From NCBI GenBank assembly GCA_009772925.1, contig WOUQ01000002.1, forward strand, positions 186,001 through 250,000: 64,000 nucleotides of DNA, given 5' to 3'. This document shows positions 44,905 to 51,183 of the stretch, piece after piece. Source of the stretch: a bacterium (lineage in GTDB: Bacteria > Pseudomonadota > Gammaproteobacteria > Burkholderiales > Thiobacillaceae). The position numbers and the translations under genes are program-made. The number at the start of each line of letters is the position of its first letter. Position 1 is the first letter of the stretch. The notes under the pieces are model-generated. The model ran no database searches. It saw nothing but the letters and a program-made list of their open reading frames with translations, and was not told where the DNA came from.

Positions 44905-45001
44905 GGAGGTTATTCACGAGTGTGGCGTGCGGCGGCCGGACCGGCACGATAAACCTGACCGCAGGACAAGATACGTCCGCGGGCACCCGCCCGGAATCAT
45001 A
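44905..45001 (-). promoter_or_regulatory. nhaD promoter candidate and structured leader
   Basis: On the minus strand TATGAT (44996-45001) is a good -10 box, with a poor -35 (CTCGGA) 17 bases upstream. The predicted leader of about 85 bases can form two hairpins: CGGGC-GGGT-GCCCG and CCGCGGAC-loop-GTCCTGCGG, before the nhaD start. A leader of this kind could be regulatory, but I cannot match it to a known riboswitch. Confidence 0.35.
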
Positions 45002-45085
45002 CCGGAAAGCCCGTCGAATCCGAGCCCTGGGGGTTGACGGGCGTGCGGGAATCGACGCGCGGATCGTGAACCGCCGCAATCCCGC

Positions 45086-45520
45086 TCACTCACCTCTGGC
45101 GGCCGCCGGGCCATCGACGCCGTTGTCCCCGACTTCACGCACCGGGATGCGCCACAGGAAGAACAGCAGGGCCAGTCCCACTCCCGCCAGCATGAGGCGG
45201 TGCCAGGGCGATTGCATGAGCAGGATGGAGGTGCCGAAGGACAGGGCCATGAGCGCGTAGGCCAGCCGCTTGGCGTGGCGCGGCATGGCCCGGTATTCGT
45301 GCCACTCGCGCAGCAGCGGGCCGGCGATGCGGTGCGTGTGCAGCCAGTCGTGGAAACGCACCGAACTTTTCGCGAAACAGGCCGCCGCCAGCAGCACGAA
45401 GGGGGTGGTCGGCAGCACCGGCAGGACGATGCCGACCAGGCCCAGGGCGAGGGCGGCGAAGCCGGCGCCCAGGCAGATCCAGCGCACCAGGCGCGAATCG
45501 TGCGGCCGCGCCTCCCTCAT
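45086..45520 (-). CDS. DUF454 (YbaN-like) inner-membrane protein
   Basis: A 144-residue protein with three to four hydrophobic segments and the DUF454 signature GIVLPVLPTTPFVLLAAACFAKSSVRFHDWLHTHRIAGPLLREW. Function of the family is not firmly known; in several bacteria it lies near haem or iron genes. Its start overlaps the stop of the sodium-channel gene (ATGA), so the two are coupled, an uncommon association. Confidence 0.92.
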   Translation of the reverse strand: MREARPHDSRLVRWICLGAGFAALALGLVGIVLPVLPTTPFVLLAAACFAKSSVRFHDWLHTHRIAGPLLREWHEYRAMPRHAKRLAYALMALSFGTSILLMQSPWHRLMLAGVGLALLFFLWRIPVREVGDNGVDGPAAARGE

Positions 45521-46350
45521 GAGCGCGAATCGCGCAGCAGGGCCTTGAGTTCGCCGATTTCCTGACGCAGGGCGCGCACCTCGGCGTGCAGGTCCGCCTC
45601 GATGTGCTCCAGCGCCTGCGCCGTCTCCCGCTGTTCGTTTTCGCCAAAGCTCTGCATGGCGTTGACGATGATGGCGATGAACAGGTTGAGCATGGTGAAG
45701 GTGGCCACCAGGATGAAGGCGATGAAGAAGATCCAGGCGTAGGGGAACTGCTCCATGACCGGGCGCGAGATGCCCATCGACCAGCTTTCCAGGGTCATGA
45801 TCTGGAACAGGGTGTAGAGGGAGCGGCCGAGATGGCCGAACCACTCCGGGAAGGCGGCGGCGAACAGGTTGGTGGCGATCACCCCGAACACGTAATAGAT
45901 CAGCAGCAGCACCAGGCCGATGGACATCAGGCCGGGGATGGCGCCGAGCAGCGCGCCCACCACCCGGCGCATCGACGGCACGATGGTGAGGATGCGCAGC
46001 ACCCGCAGCACGCGCAGGGCGCGCAGCACCGAGAGCTGGCCGGTCGCCGGCAGCAGGGCGATGCCCACCACCAGGAAGTCGAACACGCTCCAGGGGTCGC
46101 GGAAGAAGCGCAGGCGGTGGACGTACAGGCGGATGCCAATCTCCAGCACGAAGACGCCGAGGATGGCCTTGTCGAGCGCCAGGATGAGTTCGCCGTGCAC
46201 GGCCATGATGGCGGGAGAGGTCTCCAGGCCGAGGGTGACGGCGTTGATCAGGATCAGCGCGAGGATGACGCGCTGGGTCAGGGGGTTCTCGATGAAGGTG
46301 GTCAGGCGTGCGCGGACGCCGGGCGCGTGGAGGCTGGAGGGGGCGGTCAT
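45517..46350 (-). CDS. Bacterial voltage-gated sodium channel (BacNav)
   Basis: A single-domain, six-helix channel of 277 residues. The voltage sensor S4 has regularly spaced arginines (about residues 110-129: RALRVLRVLRILTIVPSMRR). The pore loop carries the selectivity filter TLESWSM (residues 186-192), the same as in NavAb-type channels and distinct from the TVGYG of potassium channels. S6 (IFFIAFILVATFTMLNLFIAIIVNAM) leads into a C-terminal neck and coiled coil (ETAQALEHIEADLHAEVRALRQEIGELKALL), as in the tetrameric family. It overlaps the upstream HEFGH protein gene by 4 bases. Confidence 0.94.
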   Translation of the reverse strand: MTAPSSLHAPGVRARLTTFIENPLTQRVILALILINAVTLGLETSPAIMAVHGELILALDKAILGVFVLEIGIRLYVHRLRFFRDPWSVFDFLVVGIALLPATGQLSVLRALRVLRVLRILTIVPSMRRVVGALLGAIPGLMSIGLVLLLIYYVFGVIATNLFAAAFPEWFGHLGRSLYTLFQIMTLESWSMGISRPVMEQFPYAWIFFIAFILVATFTMLNLFIAIIVNAMQSFGENEQRETAQALEHIEADLHAEVRALRQEIGELKALLRDSRS

Positions 46351-47423
46351 GGGGTCGTGGGGAGGGAGGTGGGGGGAAGAGGATCGTCGGATTCCGGCTC
46401 GGCCACGCGCACCGCCACCCAGCGCAGCTCGCAGTCCTGGAGCGCGGCGATGGACGGACTGGCCAGGCAATCGCGCAGGGTGGGCGCTTCGGGGCACTCG
46501 CAATACAGCCCCTGCACGGGCTCCAGTTCGGCCGCGTTTGGCGCCGGTGCCCCCCGCCAGGCCAGCAGCCGCGCCAGCAGCGGGTCCCTGGTGGAGGCCG
46601 CCGCGCGGCCGGGCGGGATGCGCAGGTAATACACCAGGCGCGGCGGATAGCCGTTGCGCATGCGTACCGGGTTCTCGTAGCGCGCCACGGTGCGCGCCTC
46701 GCCCAGCGGCAGGCCGGCGCTCCAGGGATCGCCATAGCGGCTGTGGCCGAATTCGTGCGAGAGGATGGCGAAGGGGTCCACCGCCTCGCCACTGATCTGG
46801 AACTGGCAGCGGAAACCGGAGTTGCCCATGCGCACGCTGGCCGCCGCCGCCATGGAGCCGGCGCCCTCGTAGGCGTAGATGCGGAACACGGCGGTGTCCT
46901 GGGCGAACTGGCCGGCTTCGGACAGCCGCCCGTTGATCAGTTCCGACAGGCGCGGGCGCGGGCCGCCGTCGAGATGCGCGCGCCAGCGCGCCGCGTCGTA
47001 CTCCAGATAACCCTTGTTGAGCAGGCGCAGGGTGTCGTCCGCGACCTCCCGGAACCAGACGGCGCCGGCGTCGGTGAAGGCGAAGCGCTCCAGCAGTTCG
47101 ATCTGGGCTTCGACCAACGGCAGGGCGAAGGGCACCACGCGCGGCTGGGTGACCAGATTGAGCTTGCGCGCCAGGGCGAAGTGTTCGGCGCGGCGCGCGC
47201 GTTCCTCCTCGGCATCGGCCGGCTGCGTGGTCCGTCGCCCGGCGCGCGGGGCGCCGTCGGGCGCGGCATACAGCACGATCTCGCCGCCCGCCTGCCAGGG
47301 TGCGCGCAGTTCGCGTTCCAGGTCCACCGGCTGGCGCGTCTCCGGGGGTGGCGGCACCGGCGCATCTATTGCCGCCGCCGCCAGCGGCCACAGCAGGGTT
47401 ACCAGCAGGAGTGGCGGGCGCAT
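46347..47423 (-). CDS. Exported protein with HEFGH metallopeptidase-like motif
   Basis: I do not recognise the family. The start at 47423 gives a signal peptide (MRPPLLLVTLLWPLAAAAIDA) on a 358-residue protein. The motif ILSHEFGHSRYGDPW contains HExxH, as in zincin metallopeptidases, but no second-site glutamate is obvious. Four cysteines cluster near the C-terminus (LYCECPEAPTLRDC, LQDC), which fits its position directly after dsbB and dsbA. It ends overlapping the sodium-channel start. Possible role in periplasmic processing; not established. Confidence 0.8.
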   Translation of the reverse strand: MRPPLLLVTLLWPLAAAAIDAPVPPPPETRQPVDLERELRAPWQAGGEIVLYAAPDGAPRAGRRTTQPADAEEERARRAEHFALARKLNLVTQPRVVPFALPLVEAQIELLERFAFTDAGAVWFREVADDTLRLLNKGYLEYDAARWRAHLDGGPRPRLSELINGRLSEAGQFAQDTAVFRIYAYEGAGSMAAAASVRMGNSGFRCQFQISGEAVDPFAILSHEFGHSRYGDPWSAGLPLGEARTVARYENPVRMRNGYPPRLVYYLRIPPGRAAASTRDPLLARLLAWRGAPAPNAAELEPVQGLYCECPEAPTLRDCLASPSIAALQDCELRWVAVRVAEPESDDPLPPTSLPTTP

Positions 47424-47436
47424 GGCGGCGGCGCGC

Positions 47437-48087
47437 TCAGGGATAGGCCTGCGCCAGAGCCTCATCCACCAGATTCTTCAGTTGCTCGTAGCCGAAGCTT
47501 TGCAGGGGCTTGCCGTTGACGAAGAACGCGGGCGTCTTGCTTACCTCAAGACTGCGGGCATCCGCGAGATCCTGCGCGATCTGCGCGGCAATGGCGGCAT
47601 CGGCCATGTCCGCCTTGAGCCTGGCCATGTCCAGGCCGAGCCCATCGACATGGCGCCAGACCTTGTCCACCTGCACCACATGCTGTTCCACCCAGTCGTC
47701 CTGGGCGTTGAGCAGAGCCTCCAGGGTTTCCCAGTGCAGGCCCTGCCTGGCCGCCGCCAGCAGCAGCGCCGTCACCTGCTCGGAATTCTCGTGGAAGGGG
47801 GCGTATCGCAGGGTCAGGTGGATGCGCTCGGGGTGGGCGATGAGCATGTCCTTGACGAAGGGGTAGAAGCGCTTGCAGGTGCCGCAGGCGGGGTCGAGAA
47901 ACTCGACGATGCGCACCTTGGCGTTGCTCGGCCCCAGGGTCGGGGCATGCTCCCGCGTCAGGCCGGCACGGTTTTCCAGGGCCAGCCGTTCCGCCTCGCC
48001 GGCGCGCTCCGCCTTGAAGTACAGGGTGGCGCCAAGAAAGGCGAGCAGCAGCAGGAGGGCGGCGGAAACAAACAGGGTCTTTTTCAT
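47437..48087 (-). CDS. DsbA-like thiol-disulfide oxidoreductase, membrane-anchored
   Basis: A 216-residue thioredoxin-fold protein with an uncleaved-looking N-terminal hydrophobic segment (MKKTLFVSAALLLLLAFLGATLYF), active site CGTC (Cys68 and Cys71, in FLDPACGTCKRFY), and the cis-proline context VSKTPAFFVNGKPLQSFGY. It is closer to the DsbA/BdbD-type oxidases than to E. coli DsbA. Its start overlaps the dsbB stop, so the pair forms an oxidation module. Confidence 0.92.
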   Translation of the reverse strand: MKKTLFVSAALLLLLAFLGATLYFKAERAGEAERLALENRAGLTREHAPTLGPSNAKVRIVEFLDPACGTCKRFYPFVKDMLIAHPERIHLTLRYAPFHENSEQVTALLLAAARQGLHWETLEALLNAQDDWVEQHVVQVDKVWRHVDGLGLDMARLKADMADAAIAAQIAQDLADARSLEVSKTPAFFVNGKPLQSFGYEQLKNLVDEALAQAYP

Positions 48088-48527
48088 TCGGGCACCTTGA
48101 AATGGATCAGCAGCAACAGGACGATGATGCTGGAAAAAGCCAGCACGGAGAGCATCGGCAGGGTGAGAAAGCCGAACCAGACGATGAGTTCCTGGGAACA
48201 GGGCACGCCCTGGCTGCAAGGCGTCGCCGCTTCGGGTATGAGGCCGGACGCCACGCCCCAGTGCCACAAGGCCAGGGCCAGGCCAGCCAGCGCCAGGGGC
48301 AGGGCGTAGCGCAGTACGCGGCGGTCGAAGGGGAACAGCCCGGCCGCCAGGATCAGCACCAGGGGAAACATGCAGATACGCTGGTACCAGCACAGCACGC
48401 AGGGCGTGTAGCCCATCACCTCGCCGAGGAAGAGGGCGCCCAGGGTGGACACGGTGGCCACCAGCCAGGCGAGGAACAGCAGGTTCCAGGCCTGGGCGGG
48501 GGAAAAGGACATGGGTGTCGCGGACAT
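48084..48527 (-). CDS. dsbB: Disulfide bond formation protein DsbB
   Basis: A 147-residue four-helix membrane protein with the first cysteine pair in TPCVLCWYQRICMFPLV and the second pair in ATPCSQGVPCSQELI. The active arginine-containing CWYQR block is typical of DsbB/BdbC. It re-oxidises the DsbA-like protein encoded next and passes electrons to quinone. Confidence 0.93.
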   Translation of the reverse strand: MSATPMSFSPAQAWNLLFLAWLVATVSTLGALFLGEVMGYTPCVLCWYQRICMFPLVLILAAGLFPFDRRVLRYALPLALAGLALALWHWGVASGLIPEAATPCSQGVPCSQELIVWFGFLTLPMLSVLAFSSIIVLLLLIHFKVPE

Positions 48528-48577
48528 GCTTGCTCCTGATGCAGTGCCGCATTATCTCCGGTGTGGGCGCATCCGGC

Positions 48578-50089
48578 TCACGGCGTCTGCCCGAGATATT
48601 CCCGCGCCGCGATCAGCCGCGCCCAGGCCAGCGGGCTCCAAGGGGACTCGGCGAAGATCGCCGCCAGCAGCACCGCCGCGGCGGTGATCAGGGGCGGCCA
48701 CAGCAGCAGCGCCGAGGTTTCCCTGACTCCATGGCGCGCAATGTGCTCCTCCGGCCAGGTGGCGGCGGCGGGTCGCAACCAGGCGCGCCAGAGGATGGGC
48801 AGGAAGTAGGCAGCGTTGAGCAGGCTGGATGCCCACAACACCCAAATCGCCCAGTCCATGCCGGCGGCCTCGGCGCCATCTGTCAGCCAGGCCTTGGATA
48901 TGGCCCCGGCGGTCAGCGGCGCCCCCATCATGCCCAGTGCGCCGATGCTAAAGGCCAGGGTGGTAAGGGGCATGCGGCGCCCCGCCCCATCCATCTCGCT
49001 GACCTTGTGGATGCCCAGGGTCTCGGCGTAATTGCCGGCGCAGAAGAACAGGGTGATCTTCATGACCCCCTGATGCACCAGATGCACCAGCCCCCCCACC
49101 GTGCCCAGCGGCCCGAACAGCGCCACGCCGAGGACGATGTAGGAGACCTGGCTGACGGTGGAAAAAGCCAGGCGCTTCTTCAGGTCATCCTGGAACAGCG
49201 CGCGCAGGCTGCCCCAGACGATGGTGATGGCTGCCGCCACCGCCAGCGGCGCCAGCAGATCGAGGAACTGGGCGAACTCCACCCCATACACCTCGTAGAC
49301 GATGCGCACCACGCCGAAGGCCCCCGCCTTCACCACCGCCACCGCGTGCAGCAAGGCCGACACCGGCGCCGGCGCCACCATGGCCTGCGGCAGCCAGCCG
49401 TGCAGCGGCACGATGGCCGCCTTGACGCCGACGCCGGCGATGAGCAGCAGGAAGACGATCTTCAACTGGCCCGCGTGCTCCCCGCCGAGGGCGGCGAGAT
49501 AACCGCCGTGGGCGAAGTCCGCCGAGCCCGCCAGGCCGTGCAGCCAGACGATGCCGGTGAGCAGGACGGCGCCGCCGCCCAGGGTATAGGCCAGATACAC
49601 GGTGCCGCCGCGCATCGCCTGCGGCGTGCCGCGATGCACCACCAGGGGGAAGGTGGCCAGGGTGAGCAACTCGTAGAACACGAAGAAGGTGAACAGGTTG
49701 CCGGCCATGGCGATGCCCATGGTGGCGGTGACGCACAGGCTGAAGAAGCCGAAGAAGCGGGTGCGGTGGGGCGAGTTCTCCAGATAGCCGATGGCATACA
49801 GGGTGGTGAACAGCCACAGCAGGGTGGACAGGGTGACGAACAGCAGGGCCAGGGCGTCGGCCTTGAACACCAGGACGAGGCCCGGCAGCACCGCGTAGCG
49901 GAAGACGTAGTCCTCGCCGGCGCTCACCCCGGCCAGCAGCACGCCGACCAGGACCAGCTTGGCGAAGGCGCCGAACAGGTTGAGGGCGGTGCGCAGCCGG
50001 ATGCGCGATTCCGGCAGGGCGAAGATGATCAGCCCCGGAATCAGCGACGAGGCCAGCACCCCGAGGGGCAGCGCTTCGTTGGCGGTCAT
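48578..50089 (-). CDS. MrpD/NuoM-type cation antiporter subunit (third D-like copy)
   Basis: A 503-residue, 14-helix NuoM-family protein. FFVFYELLTLATFPLVVHRGT has the conserved Glu, VPLHGWLPQAMVAPAPVSALLHAVAVVKAGAFG the central Lys helices, and FQDDLKKRLAFSTVSQVSYI and GLVHLVHQGVMKITLFFCAG the second half. It is not followed by C, E, F or G genes; dsbB lies 50 bases downstream. It may be the missing large channel subunit of the second Mrp-like module encoded upstream at 53.9-57.6 kb. Confidence 0.9.
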   Translation of the reverse strand: MTANEALPLGVLASSLIPGLIIFALPESRIRLRTALNLFGAFAKLVLVGVLLAGVSAGEDYVFRYAVLPGLVLVFKADALALLFVTLSTLLWLFTTLYAIGYLENSPHRTRFFGFFSLCVTATMGIAMAGNLFTFFVFYELLTLATFPLVVHRGTPQAMRGGTVYLAYTLGGGAVLLTGIVWLHGLAGSADFAHGGYLAALGGEHAGQLKIVFLLLIAGVGVKAAIVPLHGWLPQAMVAPAPVSALLHAVAVVKAGAFGVVRIVYEVYGVEFAQFLDLLAPLAVAAAITIVWGSLRALFQDDLKKRLAFSTVSQVSYIVLGVALFGPLGTVGGLVHLVHQGVMKITLFFCAGNYAETLGIHKVSEMDGAGRRMPLTTLAFSIGALGMMGAPLTAGAISKAWLTDGAEAAGMDWAIWVLWASSLLNAAYFLPILWRAWLRPAAATWPEEHIARHGVRETSALLLWPPLITAAAVLLAAIFAESPWSPLAWARLIAAREYLGQTP

Positions 50090-50149
50090 GGAGTCCTCAT
50101 GGCAATACCGGCACGCCAGCCCCGGTCTTTAACGTGAAAGTCGCACGGC

Positions 50150-50345
50150 GACTTCTCGAAGCCCCCTCTCCCGCGGGCGGAGCGAGAGGGGAATTCGGAA
50201 TGCATGGCATTCTGACCTCGCAGCCGGCTGGCGTTGCAACGCCAGCCGTGGGGCGCGAAGCGGGGGCTGGGGGGTGAGGCGGGGGTTTCGCGGAGCATGC
50301 TCCGCGCCCGCCGAACGGCCCCGGAATGCAGTCCGGGGCGCGCAC
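50150..50345. repeat. Hairpin-packed intergenic spacer
   Basis: The 399-base gap 50090-50488 has no credible gene. Within 200 bases lie four strong dyads: CCCCTCTC / GAGAGGGG (about 50161-50190); a perfect 22-bp palindrome at 50226-50247 centred on GTTGCAAC; a perfect 18-bp palindrome CGCGGAGCATGCTCCGCG at 50289-50306; and CCCCGGA-atgcag-TCCGGGG at 50319-50338. The remainder (50346-50488) shows nothing recognisable. This looks like a cluster of REP-like elements. Confidence 0.75.
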
Positions 50346-50488
50346 TGCAAGTGAGGGAGGCGGGTATGACTTTTATGCCCTTCAGGGTATTCATGCTTCG
50401 GGGCGTTTTCTCAAAGTCATGTCCGTTAGGGTCGAACGGAATCAGCGCGACCACCGCCGGGATCCGCCAGAGATAAGGTCAACCTGAC

Positions 50489-50845
50489 TCAGGCGGCCTC
50501 CCGCAGTGCCACCCTGATATCGATTTCATCAAACGGTGCCACCAGCTTCCCCTCCGCCCGTTCCAGCAGACCCAGTTCTTCCAGCGCCTTCACGTCGGTG
50601 TGGACATTCTTGTAGTCGCGACCCAGAACCTGGGCGAGTTGGTGGATATTAAGCACTTCATGGCCGGCGACATGGCGCAGCAATTCCAGGCGCCGGTCGG
50701 TGATGGCGGCGAACAACTCCGATGGGGAGCCGAAGCCGATGGATGGCACGATGTCCTGGTCGCCCGCTTCGGCGCGCCGCCAGACCGAAGCCGCGTCCTT
50801 CAGCGCCTGGGCCGGCGTGGTGATGATGATTTCAACCTTGCTCAT
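50489..50845 (-). CDS. HTH-type DNA-binding protein, putative antitoxin
   Basis: A 118-residue protein starting MSKVEIIITTPAQALKDAASVWRRAEAGDQD. The region LFAAITDRRLELLRHVAGHEVLNIHQLAQVLGRDYKNVHTDVKALEELGLLERAEG is a winged helix-turn-helix resembling MarR-like/HVO_A0114 regulators, which NCBI-type annotation commonly pairs with DUF6516 toxins. Its start overlaps the stop of the partner gene (ATGA). The order here is toxin first, antitoxin second. Confidence 0.8.
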   Translation of the reverse strand: MSKVEIIITTPAQALKDAASVWRRAEAGDQDIVPSIGFGSPSELFAAITDRRLELLRHVAGHEVLNIHQLAQVLGRDYKNVHTDVKALEELGLLERAEGKLVAPFDEIDIRVALREAA

Positions 50846-51153
50846 GTGTCCCACTCCCAGCCCGCGAGGCGGGCACAATCGTTGCGGAAATCCTCGATCA
50901 ACTGCTCCACACCGTTGAAGGCGTAGGGTTCTTCCCGCTCGCCATAGTGGCGGTGGTCGCCCTTGCCGGCCTCGTTGTCGTAGCGGACCAGGCATGTATT
51001 GTCGCGGCCGCAGTAGAACCGGTACTTGATGCCGTGGGGCCGATCCGGCGTGGCCTTCGGCAAGCGCCAGAGGACCATTTCAACGACGACATTGCCGCGC
51101 AGGAATTTGCGGCGGAACATCTGCATCGCCTTCATTATGGTATGACTCGCCAT
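50842..51153 (-). CDS. DUF6516/TumE-like protein, putative toxin
   Basis: A 103-residue protein with the block KYRFYCGRDNTCLVRYDNEAGKGDHRHYGEREEPYAFNGVEQLIEDFRND, the pattern I associate with DUF6516 (TumE-type) proteins found next to small HTH regulators. The His-rich GKGDHRH segment could be the active site. Several Met codons near the start (51153, 51135) are possible initiators. Assignment as a toxin is by family resemblance and pairing, not by direct evidence. Confidence 0.7.
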   Translation of the reverse strand: MASHTIMKAMQMFRRKFLRGNVVVEMVLWRLPKATPDRPHGIKYRFYCGRDNTCLVRYDNEAGKGDHRHYGEREEPYAFNGVEQLIEDFRNDCARLAGWEWDT

Positions 51154-51183
51154 AATTCACCAGCATCCGCCATCACGCGGCGC

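Noticed and set aside
44905-45001. Calling the nhaD leader a sodium riboswitch
   Set aside because: Two hairpins alone are not enough; I could not match conserved loop bases of any riboswitch class by eye, so it is only listed as a candidate structured leader.
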